NCBI GenBank assembly: GCA_002104905.1
Contig: MCFE01000305.1
Coordinates: 35,064 to 99,063, forward strand
DNA length: 64,000 nt
DNA from: Basidiobolus meristosporus CBS 931.73
Taxonomy: Eukaryota > Basidiobolomycota > Basidiobolomycetes > Basidiobolales > Basidiobolaceae
Direction: 5' to 3'
A model generated the notes under the pieces. It was not told where the DNA came from. It saw only the letters and a program-made list of their open reading frames with translations, and made no database searches. Made by a program: the position numbers and the translations under genes. Numbering within the stretch: the stretch's first letter is position 1; each line of letters starts with the position of its first letter. This document shows positions 33,619 through 43,850 of this stretch, piece after piece.

Positions 33619-33720
33619 GCGGGACGGCTCATTAGAATTAATAAAGACATTTATTTTACAAGGAAGCCGTTAATGTACATCTAAAATGCGGTGGATGAGA
33701 TGAATGTCTACATGTATATA

Positions 33721-34488
33721 CTAGCAAGTGGCGGTGGATGAGGAGAATCCGCGACTTTGCATCGGACCATCGATTCCTTTGGTCACCTTGTCGACTAGGA
33801 AGCCAGGTGCCTGGGGGATCCCACGCCTGGCCCAACTCCTCGTTACCTTGCCGTCCATGATTCTAACGAACTCTAGCCAATCAGCCTTCGTGACACACAG
33901 CTTGTAGCCCAGCAGGCCCAGCAGCTCGCGCTCCATCTGATTGATCTCGTTCAAGGAATACACCCCCTCAATCACCTTGTACCATGTCTTATTGTGATAG
34001 GCACCGTCCTGTAGATACTTGTTGGCCAGTACCAATGAAGCCAGAAATAGTCGGTGCCCCGACCCGTAGCCACCTTTGCAGGTGGGTCGGAGCTCCTTGA
34101 GGCGAATCAGGTAAAGGAGTGCTGTAAGCAGGTTCACCAGAGGGAGATTTCCCCTCCGATACACTCTACCAATGAAATCGTCCAGCTTGGGCAGATATTT
34201 GGGTGCGTTGTAAGGAGCCACAACTGAATCATCTCCACATTCGAAGAGGTGGTTAATGGTCTTGTTTAAGATGTTGATCAGATGGGTGAGCAATTGCTCG
34301 TCCAGATCGAAGTCAGGGACGGTGCTGGTGCTGCTGCTGCTGCTGCTGCTACTTGTCCGGCTGATGGCCCGGCTGAACGAGATCCGGATCCGGGATCTAG
34401 GCTTCTCGTGGTCCTTCTCGCCTTTGAGACTGCCACCACGAAAGTACTTCCCAATCACGGTTTGCGCGAAGGAGTTGGATTCGATCAT
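33721..34488 (-). CDS. Pcl/Pho80-type cyclin
   Basis: A 255-residue intronless protein; the start at 34,488 is the first ATG (an upstream in-frame TTG is not used). After a basic, Ser-rich N-terminus with a (AGC)n-coded serine run, the cyclin box occupies about residues 75-205. It includes YRRGNLPLVNLLTALLYLIR, HRLFLASLVLANKYLQD, NKTWYKVIEGVYSLNEIN and MERELLGLLGYKL. This pattern is that of the Pcl1/Pho80 cyclins that partner a Pho85-like kinase in cell-cycle, phosphate or polarity control. It converges with the kinase gene: the two 3' ends are about 100 bp apart, with an aataaagac signal at 33,638. Confidence 0.88.
   Translation of the reverse strand: MIESNSFAQTVIGKYFRGGSLKGEKDHEKPRSRIRISFSRAISRTSSSSSSSSTSTVPDFDLDEQLLTHLINILNKTINHLFECGDDSVVAPYNAPKYLPKLDDFIGRVYRRGNLPLVNLLTALLYLIRLKELRPTCKGGYGSGHRLFLASLVLANKYLQDGAYHNKTWYKVIEGVYSLNEINQMERELLGLLGYKLCVTKADWLEFVRIMDGKVTRSWARRGIPQAPGFLVDKVTKGIDGPMQSRGFSSSTATC
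34322..34352 (-). repeat. Trinucleotide repeat coding a serine run
   Basis: Plus-strand (GCT)n, or (AGC)n on the coding strand, encodes eight consecutive serines near residue 50 of the cyclin. It is a typical slippage-prone tract. Confidence 0.8.
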
Positions 34489-34494
34489 TGTCAA

Positions 34495-34791
34495 GGATTA
34501 ACGGAATTGGTCGCGGTTAGGATTAAGGTGGTTATGTACAAGGGATGTGTGGTGGAGAAGGCGAGGCCGACATTATATAGTGTCCCAGAGGGATAATCGA
34601 CCTGGTGGACGAAATCAGGCGACAAGACAATCATGGATTTTAACTTCCTCCACAGGATGTTTCCCGTTGCATTGTGGTTTTGTTTGACCGATCAATCAAT
34701 TTAAGCGCTGGAGTTGTGCTTTGTTATGTTGACATTGTAGGTGTGCTTATTGTCTTGCCTAACAAATGCCGTGATTATCTTGGTTTATTTG
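34495..34791 (+). other. Short intergenic region between cyclin promoter and INTS7 3' end
   Basis: No gene is seen. The cyclin gene reads away to the left; the INTS7 gene ends from the right at 34,833. Confidence 0.5.
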
Positions 34792-34855
34792 TTTCTGTTG
34801 CTATATCACCTTCGCGGGGTAGGTTTCTATTGCTATATCACCTTCACGGGGTAGG
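34792..34855 (+). repeat. 32-bp tandem duplication over the INTS7 stop codon
   Basis: Two adjacent 32-bp units (34,792-34,823 and 34,824-34,855) differ at two positions, gttgc/attgc and tcgcg/tcacg. The right-hand unit holds the last codons and the stop of the INTS7 gene; the left-hand unit is a copy in the 3' UTR. Confidence 0.85.
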
Positions 34856-37800
34856 ACAGATCAGGCCCGGTGTACCAGCTCTCACCATGTTTGTCTGTGA
34901 TGGCGCACTGGATGTTCACGTAAAAGATGCTCTTTCCGCTTTCCAAACTGGGAACGGGGATTGCCGTGCTACAAGTGAAATAGGACCCTGAAACCTGGAC
35001 ATGGTGCATCATACGTGAATGCCCACCTTTCTGGCTAGGCTTGCTCTGCATGGATGGCATTAGTCTGGCAACAAGGAATGAAAGTGGTGCATGCTACATA
35101 CATCGGAATCATTGCATGCCGTGGCTTGCAAGGACATCGCCATTTTCTGCTCGAAGTGATCTTTGCCAAAATCAATCTCCTGCTGTGAGGTGAACACGGT
35201 GATCAGTATGCTGCTAACGGTGCGGTTCAATCTCTCCTCTGCATCGATCAATGGGGGGTCAGTTCGGTAACGCACTACACTGATGTTGCTACTGATTGCC
35301 GCCAAACCTAGTCCCTTCTCGACGTTCGTGAAGCCTTCGATATCCAGTATCAACATGTTGCCCTTTTTGATCATGTACGGGTCGTTGGAGTTCAACGACG
35401 GCGTCGTGCTCATCTAGGAAATCCATCAGCATAAGCGCCACCAGGCCTGCTTGGTTAGGAACCTCTACCTGAATCTCGATTAGACTCTTGCTTCTAAAGA
35501 AATATGCCGGCAATGGCATGGGCGTGTTCAGCAGCACCAACAGGCATTCGAGGGTGGTTTTGGTGTCCTATCGAGTGCATCAGATGCTATCCATTGCAGA
35601 TGAGATTGCCATTGCTTACAAGTTCGTCGTCTCCCCCGCTCTCTATAAGGTTAGGGTGGGACTTGGATAGTGCTTGAACGCAAGATTTGAACAGGTGCTT
35701 TGCTGAGAAGAACTGAGTCTCCACTCTTTCAGGCTGTCGAATCTGATTAATCAAAGGGATTAACCGCGCCTCTAGTTCGATATCTCTACAAGCGCATCGT
35801 TAGTAGACGGCACTCGCCATTGAAATCACCGCGAGATACCTCGAGTTCCCAGTCAGTTTGCTAAGGCAGAGGGACAGGATAGCACAGCATATGCAATACG
35901 TAAGCCATCAGCTTGTTAAGGGTTCAAAGAGGTACGGGTGGTGAATGGAGGACTAAAGCCAGATAGAAAAGGATATAATTCTAAGATAGAGAGGCTTTCC
36001 GAATCAATATCGAAAAAGCAATGCGCTAAGAACTGATAGGAATGCGACAACTGCTTCATTGTCGCGGCCATTTGGACAAGCTGGCAGGGATAGATGTTTA
36101 GTCCGGTAGCTGCGAGTGGCATCAATGAAAATCGCCTTACGTTTCGTTTGTACAGTGGGTCGTCAGGGTTCTGCTGCAGAAGCTCCAGATACACCATGAT
36201 GTCTTCCGCCCACTCCAAGAAGGTAAGCCGGACATGGATGACCCACATTTGGAAGCTATGTGTGTTGTCGATGGAATTCAAAGCCTTTGTAAAGGTCCCT
36301 TAGCCGCTGCAATAGCCATCGTAAGCATTGGAACAGTCAATACCTTCAAGTTGGACTGGCTTTTGTACAGCCAATTCAACATCTCCGGTAGGTCGGAGCG
36401 TTCTTGGATAGCATGGCATTTACATTCAGCCGTAGCGATGTAATATAGTGACTCAAGCCATAGTCGCGAGCTTTCGCTCTCAACCTTGGAGAACTCTTTA
36501 GAAGGGCAGCTGGGATACTGAAAGACTTCCGCGACATACCTTTGAAACAAGAAACTGACAGAGTTCAGAGACCCCTTCGAAGGATCCGTTTTTGGCCGCT
36601 TCTTTTGCTATCAGGTAGAGAACCCATGATATCTCCGGGTGATTGGGAGATTCCTTCTCGTAGTTGATGCACATGTGAACAAAGGTGGGTAGCTGGGCGG
36701 TGATAAGATTGTAATCTACTCCGCCCCCGGCCTGGATCAGAGTCTTCGACAAAAGCAACTTCGAAGAGGCAAAATCAATGGGGCGCCGAAGCAGAAACAG
36801 GTGAACGATGATCACTTACGAACTTGTGTGGACATTCACGCACTTGGGAGGAGGCTTCCAACAGAGAGAAGATCTGATCATATCGATTGAGGATGTTTTG
36901 AGGGAAGTTCGCAGCAAGCGTACTAAGGCTGCCTTGGCAGAGTCTTAGCAGGTTCTCTGTTGGCAATTGATGATCGATTGAGTACACGAAGAAAAGAAAG
37001 GCTGGTCTGGTTCGTACCATTGGCTTCAGGGATCACATTGACTAGCGTGTCAATGACCTTCTCGACAAATTCCGGCTTCGATTGGATTAGATCGGACAAA
37101 CACTTGAATAGCATCTGAATCTTTTTGGTCTGTAATGGATGAGTAGGCCTCGTGGCTGACATCACATTGCTATAACACTGACCGATCTTGTACTTTCATC
37201 TTCTGCTTGTGAGAACTCTCTAAGGAGCGCGCATAGCGAGGTGATGGCCTTGGAAATGAGTGTGTGATCTGCCGAGGTGTTATCGAAAAGCTGGGATTCT
37301 TCTAAAGGCTGCGGTGCGTACATACCCTCGTCGGTCTCCATACTTGGGTGGTTGCTGGGCTCCTTCGCCACCAGGACCGAAATGATCTGGGCAGCACGAA
37401 GCCTTAACTCGTCGCTGCGGTGATCAAGAAAGGTCCCCACGAAGCTTCTCATCAAAGAGATGGACTCGGGTACGATGGCGTAGCGGCTCTCGGTCGACTC
37501 GATCTGGAAGATGGTGAGATAGGTCTTCTGAAGATGCTCATCATCGGTGTTCCTTGCTAGGTCGACCAGTCTCTACAAACACCGAGTTAATGTGGCGCAT
37601 TTGACGACTACTCAGCCGAAACCCCACCTCAATGTGCTGGCGTGTGGGTCTCCAGTTGTTTTTCATCAAATGGATGATCTCGTGCAACGCATAGCGTTTG
37701 AGGATTCTTCGCGGATTGTTGGTCACGTAATCAAAGAGCATGTCCACCTTAACTCATACTGTAAGCGAAACTCACTGCGCTACTCGTCTAGATCTCTACT

Positions 37801-38884
37801 TACGTGAGCCTCCAGATAAAGAGGGGCCTTGATGGCAAGGTTGGACAATGTTTGCAACAGAACCGATATCAGCTTAGGCTCAGTGTGCTGGTTTAGCATG
37901 GCTTCGCATGTGCTCCTTGTCTGGTGTTGCAGCGTGTTGTAAGATGATATGAACTATAAGCCTAACGATTGCCGCACTACTAACTTGAATCACAAGATCG
38001 TTGCTATGGTGCATGTGCCGGAGCACGCGTAAAATGTGAATCTTGATGTTGAGCGGCTTTCTTGAGTCTGTTGGGGGACGAGATGGTCGTTAAGATTGAT
38101 ACCGGCATTGCGTCCGCCCTGACCTACCTTGCAGAAGAATGGCCAGCTTGTTGCTCACTAATTTCGGGAAGGTTTTCGAGACCGCGCAAAATCGATCCGA
38201 GGCAAAGATTGCCGCCTCCAATTCCATGCGATCCTCGGAATTTAAACACTCCAGTATCCTGTTGGATATCCGCCGTTAGCAACGAACAGGATTCTTCTTT
38301 GAACGCGTCCAGCATACTTTACCCGTGCTGCACGTCTAGGCGCTCGCTTGCAATGGAGTGGATAGAGCCCAAAACACTAAATGCCAAGTCCATGAGAAAC
38401 TTGGCGACTTGTTGAATTGCCTGACAATCGATGCGTACCGTACAGTGAGAGAGCGTGCCACTGGATCGTTACTCTGAAGCACCGGGAGAAACCGTCGGAT
38501 AAGCTCAACCACATTCAGGATTTTCTTGTGGTGGTGTTCGCTCTTTCTAAACACTTTCACTATGAAGAAACGGACGCTGTTGTGGCTATCGTCAAGGGAT
38601 GGGCAGCCGAAAGATTAGCAATGTGGGCAACATCGAGCATACACCCAACCATCCCACCTATTTCTGAAAAAATCGGCCAGCTTCAGCACTCCAGAGTTGA
38701 TGATAACCGGGAAAGGATGCTCGTCGAATAGTTGTGGAAAGAGCGAGATAGCCTGCAGCTGAGTACCTAGGCGTTGTGAGCGAAACTTCGAATCCAAATC
38801 GATCAACTTTTTGAATGCCTGGTCCGCCGAATCTTGGTGGGTGGAGGCTTTCACCTGGCCCTGATTCAAGGAGTTTTGAAGCAT
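34833..38884 (-). CDS. INTS7: Integrator complex subunit 7 (INTS7)
   Basis: I traced 18 exons with GT-AG introns: 38,884-38,658; 38,576-38,439; 38,376-38,323; 38,258-38,128; 38,067-37,985; 37,920-37,804; 37,747-37,628; 37,572-37,183; 37,129-37,018; 36,956-36,820; 36,758-36,540; 36,484-36,344; 36,284-36,141; 36,080-35,936; 35,783-35,620; 35,567-35,469; 35,413-35,102; 35,045-34,833. They total 2,946 nt and 981 residues, close to human INTS7 (962). Diagnostic segments include KFRSQRLGTQLQAISLFPQL, FPVIINSGVLKLADFFR, KILNVVELIRRFLPVLQSND, DRMELEAAIFAS and, at the C-terminus, the beta-rich GSYFTCSTAIPV...SWYTGPDL domain. INTS7 is a HEAT-repeat scaffold of the nuclear Integrator, which cleaves nascent RNA at snRNA and paused genes. 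The junction at 35,936/35,783 is the least certain. None of the many short frames alone would reveal the gene. Confidence 0.88.
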
Positions 38885-39120
38885 GCGAGAGAGGGTTTCT
38901 AGTCGTCAAGGCGTGCGAGATTCGACGGTCGCATCTGCATGCCAGATGGCTGCCGGATGCCATTTAAATATTATGCAAGAAATCCCAAAATTTTGTGTCT
39001 TTCTGGATGTTATGCAATCTAGTTGCTAGAAATCCTGTCTATTTTGTCAATTTATGAACAAGTGACTGCATACCATTTGGTCTCAGTTTTTTTTATCGGC
39101 GACCTGTTCTCCCTTTCAAC

Positions 39121-39751
39121 ATGTCCGAAACCATCCAAGAAACCCTGGAGAGATACGAGAAGTTTGTCAATGAAAGACTCAAGGTGGATCTCAAAGACAC
39201 GCTTGATTTGCGGGATCAGGTGTACGACAAGATGTCTGACTAGTAAATATTCCCTTTTTTCCTTCCAAAAGCTCGACTTTTTGACACCCCTTCGCGCATA
39301 GCCTAAAGCTGAGATCCCAAGTGGAGACGCTGAAAGATAATAATGTTAAGGAAATGAAGACTATGGTCGACTTGGGTTCCAATTTCTATGCCCAAGCAAA
39401 AATGTATTTCCTCTTCTGCAGACCTTGCCTCTTGTACTCTTTATTCATACTTCCTTTTTCTAGCCCGGACACGACCTACATTTACGTTAATGTTGGCTAC
39501 GGCTTTCATGTCCAATTAACACTATCAGAAGCCTTGGACTTTATAGAGAAGAAAGAAAGAAATCTTCAAAAGTAAGTGCTACGACCATAAAAACATCCTC
39601 TCACTTAGCCATTCACCCATCTGCTACTAGGGTTGCTGATCAATACACCACAGAGGCCAGTAAGATCAAGGCACACATCAAAATGGTCTTGGAGGCTATC
39701 GCCGAAGTGTTGCAGATTGAGCAGCAAGAAGCCCAAGCTCGCACTGTCTAG
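39121..39751 (+). CDS. UXT: UXT-like prefoldin-family protein
   Basis: Four exons (39,121-39,242; 39,302-39,403; 39,464-39,571; 39,631-39,751) splice to 150 residues, the size of an alpha-type prefoldin. Segments characteristic of UXT are YEKFVNERL, TLDLRDQVYDKM, MVDLGSNFYAQ, a PDTTYIYVNVGYGF block in the beta hairpin, LTLSEALDFIEKKE and KIKAHIKMVLEAI. The flanks are coiled coils. UXT belongs to the R2TP/URI prefoldin-like module and to transcription complexes, cytosolic and nuclear. The gene lies head to head with INTS7; start codons are about 240 bp apart, so the promoter is probably shared. Confidence 0.9.
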
Positions 39752-39935
39752 TGGAGCAGAATCATTAGAGGTAGAATAGGCACATAATACTCGCGAAGCA
39801 TCTATTATCCAAACACGAATATACTGGTTGTAATGGATTCATGCGTAATATATTAAAAGCGATAATAGACATCGAAAACTATTTCTACTTAAAGGAAGGA
39901 ACTCAGGTACCAAAGGTAAAAAGCAAGCAGGAAAC
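39752..39935 (+). other. Short intergenic region
   Basis: 3' flank between the UXT gene and the convergent small secreted-protein gene; nothing else is seen. Confidence 0.5.
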
Positions 39936-40145
39936 TCAGAAGTCACACATGATGTGGTCGCCTTCATCATCTAGTACACACACGGTTCCAGCACCACATC
40001 TTTTCTCGGTCCATTCATCTCGTGTGCAAGTGTAGAACACACCGGGATCCTCGGAGTCACACATCATATGGCCTTCAGTACATCCCCCGAGCGCAACATC
40101 GAGAGTAAGAGCTAGTAACAAAGGGATGAAGCAGAGTCCTCTCAT
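39936..40145 (-). CDS. Small secreted cysteine-rich protein, chitin-binding-like
   Basis: 69 residues: a clear signal peptide (MRGLCFIPLLLALTLDVALG) and a mature part of about 48 residues with six cysteines. The Cys pattern is C-x3-GHMMC, YTC...W...C-x-AGTVC and IMC at the end. This pattern, with the central Trp and GTVC, resembles CBM19-type or related chitin-binding modules of fungi; no catalytic domain is attached. It may act as a wall or effector-like protein at the surface, which is inference. A TATA box (40,176-40,184) lies 31 bp before the ATG. The protease gene follows on the same strand side at 40,345-41,405. Confidence 0.75.
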   Translation of the reverse strand: MRGLCFIPLLLALTLDVALGGCTEGHMMCDSEDPGVFYTCTRDEWTEKRCGAGTVCVLDDEGDHIMCDF

Positions 40146-40344
40146 TTGATGCGTATCTGGAGGCTCTAGAGGGACTTTATATAACTGGTGCCCTATGCGG
40201 TATGCAAGCCAAGGTGGGGTGTCTATTTCGGGCTTTCAACCATGTAGCATTACTGCTGGTAATGAGAGTAAAGCCTGTAGTAAAGCCTGTGGTAAAGCCT
40301 AGCAGGCTTGATTTATTTATCAATAGGAAATAATTATGCAGGAA
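40146..40344 (-). other. Intergenic region, promoter of small secreted protein and 3' flank of protease
   Basis: It contains the TATA box above, a gtaaagcctRtagtaaagcc direct repeat (about 40,268-40,300) and an aataggaaataatt stretch downstream of the protease gene. Confidence 0.4.
40176..40184 (-). promoter_or_regulatory. TATA box of the small secreted-protein gene
   Basis: The coding strand reads TTATATAAA, 31 bp before the start codon. The spacing implies a very short 5' leader. Confidence 0.6.
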
Positions 40345-41405
40345 CTAATTAAATGCGAGCCAAAAGGTTGTCCCCAGCCAACCTAAACCAATTATCCCCA
40401 CGACCAGGGAGCAAGCACCACTCTGGATCTTGACAGGATTGGACTTGGTTCGAGAGGTGAGTGCCAGTTCCGTGCCGTTCACCAGCAATACCTCCGGGTG
40501 GATCCCCGTGGTCTCCAAAAGGTACTCCAGGTGGGTCGAAACCCTGGTATAGAAACCCAGACTCTCGAAGCTTCCGCACTCGACATTCTTCCGTTGTAAC
40601 ATGCTTACGCCGAAACTTGTGATCCCGTACAGGCTTGGGGCCTTTGCTTTGGGATCGGTGAGGGGGTGTTGCACCAAGGGGCCGCCCGAGTCTCCTGCAC
40701 AAGTATCCTTTCCTGGGGTGAACCCCGTACAGATGAAATCCCCGTTGTGGTCCTCAAAATCTGGAATGATGGACTGGCAAGGAAATGTTGGTGAGGTGGT
40801 GATGTTGACCGATAAGAGAACTGCCGAGGACTCTGTCCATTCGGTCTGACCCCAGCCCAGAGCCAGAAAAGTCTGGAAGTTGTGGATGGGGCTTGGGTTC
40901 ACTTGGATCGGTTGGACCGTGGCGTTATAACTCAACGGCGTGTCTAAACGTAGCACAGCTATGTCGTACTATTCCATAGGAAGGTCAGTACACTCATCGG
41001 ACCAGAACAGATACATGATGGGCTTACAAGATATGTTTCAGGCTGATACTTCGGATGAACAAACACTTGGCTGACTCCAACCGCGTTTGCCGAGTCCCCG
41101 TTGGATGTCCCTACTACAACTTTCACCTGCTCCGGTTGGAAAGTCGGTAGATTTGGCGGTAGAAACACGCCGTTCTGAAAATCTATCAGGCAATGGGCTG
41201 CAGTAAGGATCCATTCATGGTGGATGACACTGCCCCCACAGGACGCAGTCCCACGTATAAACAGATGGGCTAGAAATGGAAACTCTCCCGTGTATGATGC
41301 AACACCTCCTCGTATGCTGCTTTTCCCGGGCCTTGATACCACTTGAGTATCGCCGAACACGAATGGAAGAAACATCAGCAGCAAAGCAACGATGTCAGGG
41401 ATCAT
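40345..41405 (-). CDS. Trypsin-like serine protease with hydrophobic C-terminal tail
   Basis: Two exons (41,405-41,028 and 40,968-40,345, intron 59 bp) encode 333 residues. The start at 41,405 is preferred because the signal peptide MIPDIVALLLMFLPFVFG follows directly and a TATA box sits 54 bp upstream; an upstream in-frame ATG (41,495) would precede the TATA box. S1 catalytic triad: His in LTAAHC, Asp in YDIAVLRL (right after the intron) and Ser in CAGDSGGPL. Paired cysteines surround the His and Ser as in chymotrypsin-fold enzymes. The C-terminus has a short hydrophobic stretch (SLVVGIIGLGWLGTTFWLAF) with no basic tail, as in GPI-anchor signals. It is a secreted or surface-bound endopeptidase. 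S1A proteases are scarce in many fungi and more common in insect-associated ones. Confidence 0.9.
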
Positions 41406-41458
41406 GGTTGAGATGAAGGGGTTGCGGTAAATAATCTTGGCCCCTGCCACTTGGCGCC

Positions 41459-41465
41459 TATATAA
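41459..41465 (-). promoter_or_regulatory. TATA box of the protease gene
   Basis: The coding strand reads TTATATA, 54 bp upstream of the preferred ATG. It decides against the longer frame start. Confidence 0.6.
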
Positions 41466-42227
41466 CCAACCAGGAAATCTTCCGAATCTCTTCATCCATT
41501 GTTAGGGCTCACGTCGTGTACACACCTTCACAATGGAACGATTCGCAGTATATATGGCATGTATTCCTTCATAATGGATTGATTAGCAGTACAAACAATC
41601 TTCACCGCCATTATTACGAGCAACGTGACACCAAAGCAACTCTCCCTTCCCCCAGCTTGGAAAATGTCAAGCCCAGTCAGTGTGATGCTCGGCAGTGGAG
41701 AGAACAATGGAGGTAAGGAAATAATGCAAATCGGAAAGATTGCGATGGTTTTGGGGTTGGTTTGTGATGATGTTGCACCAAGGTTTATGCTTATTGATGT
41801 TAGCCAATTGTGGGAACTGACAAATAGCCCCAGCTACACAGCATTCGAAGATCTTCTCGCTCAGATCCTGCTCATGCATGCTATCAAACCACCCTTAGCC
41901 TTGCCCTTATCCCTCCCTCTTCATCCTGACATATGATATTGGGCAACCCTAGCCCTTAGCGAAAATCCTGGTTACTAAGACGTATTATAACGAGGTCCAC
42001 ATCGAATGGTCGTAACACATCATGTCTCGGTGCAGGCCAATAGGATAGGCTCAAAGGAGAACCTGTCCCACTCATGTCCTCGTTCTCAGGTGATGTATGT
42101 TCTCACCTGCTACTATTCTAATCCCACCACGTAGCGATTTGAATTGGCAATCCATACGTGATCACTGAGAATCACTATAAATACAATCTCCCCTTTCGTT
42201 CGCTTTGGTCAGTCTTACTCATTAAAA
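41466..42227 (+). other. Intergenic region between protease (-) and acyl-CoA ligase (+)
   Basis: Divergent promoter region. Frames such as 41,625-41,936 have no domain. TATAAATA lies at 42,176-42,183, 45-52 bp before the ligase ATG. Confidence 0.5.
42176..42183 (+). promoter_or_regulatory. TATA box of the acyl-CoA ligase gene
   Basis: TATAAATA, about 50 bp upstream of the ATG at 42,228. Confidence 0.6.
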
Positions 42228-43850
42228 ATGATTCACACATCAACGCTCCCCGCGGTAGAGATTCCTGCTGCAGACATATTCACCTACATATTCGACCTCC
42301 CCAGTGATCACTCGCCTGATACCATTGTCATCGTGGATGGCTCCACTGACAAAGCATACACCTTCGCGGACATCAAAAACAACTCCTTGGCCTTTGCAGC
42401 GGGGATCACGAAGAAATACAAGTTTAAGCGGGGAGACATCGTCGGCATTTTCGCTCCAAATGCTGCTGAATATTCTACCATCTGCTTTGGAACCCTTGCC
42501 GCTGGTGGGGCAGTCACCACAGCCAACCCAAGCTACACTCCTGAAGAGTTTGGCTATCAACTGAAACAAACGAAGCCAAGGATAATCGTTACATATTCTG
42601 CGCTGGTTCCTGTTGTGGAAAAGGCCATGAAGTTGTCGAAAGTGAGGAGCGCTATCGTTACTTTTGATAACACTGACAACAAGGCGATCCCTTCGATCTT
42701 CCAGGTGATGTCCGACCACAAAAACTTCAAGCGAGTGGTGGTTGAACCAAGCAAGCTAAGCACTACGGTTGCTTATATATGTTACTCCTCTGGGACCTCA
42801 GGAAACCCCAAGGGTGTGCTGCTTTCCCATAGAAACGTGGTCTCCAACATTCAGCAGCAGCGAGATGTCGCATTCGGGAAAAATAACGAGATCATTATCG
42901 GAGCACTGCCTTTCTATCACATCTACGGGCTCAGCTGCATCATGCACACCCCATTGAAACGACGCGATAAAGTGATTGTTATGCCCAAGTTCGACTTTGT
43001 CGAGTTCCTGACTTTGATTCAGAAATACAAGGTCACCACTGGTATCATCGTACCTCCAATCGCACTGGGCTTGGCAAAACACCCAATTGTCAAGGAATTC
43101 GACATCGCGTCCATCCAAAACTTCACCTGTGGTGCCGCCCCACTGGATACAAATCTTAGTAAAGCGTTGTCCGCCGCTATTAACAATGCAGCCATCAGGC
43201 AAGGGTATGGAATGACCGAGACTTCCCCGGTGTCTATCATGAGCCCCGCCCATAACCTCGTCCATGGATCCGTTGGAATGCTGGTGCCCAACCAAGAAGC
43301 CAAGATTGTTAGTCCTGACGGCAAGGAACTGGGTACAAACGAGGAAGGAGAGTTGTGGATACGCGGCCCCAATGTCATGATAGGCTACCTTCACAACCCT
43401 GAGGCGACCAAAGAGACCATTGATAGTGATGGGTTCCTTCACACCGGGGATGTCGCCAAAGTGGATGATCATGGGAACTTCTATATCACCGATAGAATCA
43501 AGGAGTTGATCAAATATAAAGGTTTTCAGGTGGCACCGGCTGAGCTTGAAGCCACCCTAATCACACACCCTGCGGTGCTGGATGCCGGCGTGATTCCCAA
43601 AGAAGACCCCCAGCGCGCTACCGAGGTCCCTAAGGCATATGTTGTGTTGGCACCAGGAGTCGACGGAACCGAAGAGCTGAAGAACGAGATAATCGCCTAC
43701 GTGGACTCCAAAGTTTCCAACCATAAGAAACTACGCGGCGGGATTGAATTCATCGAAGAAATCCCTAAAAGCGCCGCCGGAAAAATCCAGCGAAGAATTA
43801 TGAAAGAGTGGCAACGTGCCAAGGATGTCCAGTTGAAGGCCAAGCTCTAG
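42228..43850 (+). CDS. 4-coumarate-CoA ligase-like acyl-CoA synthetase, peroxisomal
   Basis: An intronless 540-residue ANL-superfamily enzyme that activates a carboxylic acid with ATP and transfers it to CoA. Motifs: P-loop-like YSSGTSGNPKGVLLSH (about residues 185-200), HIYG, QGYGMTETSP, the hinge motif near LIKYKGFQVAPAELE, and the catalytic lysine in KSAAGKIQRR near the end. The spacing and LHTGDVAKVDDHGNFYITDR fit the 4CL/luciferase branch. Fungal members act on fatty or phenylpropanoid acids, and the substrate cannot be told. The last residues are AKL, a type 1 peroxisomal targeting signal, so it probably serves peroxisomal beta-oxidation or a secondary pathway. Long antisense frames here are shadows. 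Confidence 0.93.
   Translation: MIHTSTLPAVEIPAADIFTYIFDLPSDHSPDTIVIVDGSTDKAYTFADIKNNSLAFAAGITKKYKFKRGDIVGIFAPNAAEYSTICFGTLAAGGAVTTANPSYTPEEFGYQLKQTKPRIIVTYSALVPVVEKAMKLSKVRSAIVTFDNTDNKAIPSIFQVMSDHKNFKRVVVEPSKLSTTVAYICYSSGTSGNPKGVLLSHRNVVSNIQQQRDVAFGKNNEIIIGALPFYHIYGLSCIMHTPLKRRDKVIVMPKFDFVEFLTLIQKYKVTTGIIVPPIALGLAKHPIVKEFDIASIQNFTCGAAPLDTNLSKALSAAINNAAIRQGYGMTETSPVSIMSPAHNLVHGSVGMLVPNQEAKIVSPDGKELGTNEEGELWIRGPNVMIGYLHNPEATKETIDSDGFLHTGDVAKVDDHGNFYITDRIKELIKYKGFQVAPAELEATLITHPAVLDAGVIPKEDPQRATEVPKAYVVLAPGVDGTEELKNEIIAYVDSKVSNHKKLRGGIEFIEEIPKSAAGKIQRRIMKEWQRAKDVQLKAKL

Noticed and set aside
34488-34494. Upstream start of the cyclin at 34,494
   Set aside because: That codon is TTG; the first ATG is two codons downstream at 34,488.
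41406-41495. Longer N-terminus of the protease from 41,495
   Set aside because: It would place the ATG upstream of the TATA box and bury the signal peptide; 41,405 fits better.
42240-43472. Long minus-strand frames across the acyl-CoA ligase (42,719-42,240; 43,472-42,798)
   Set aside because: They lie entirely antisense to a strongly supported ANL enzyme, lack domains and follow its codon structure; shadows.
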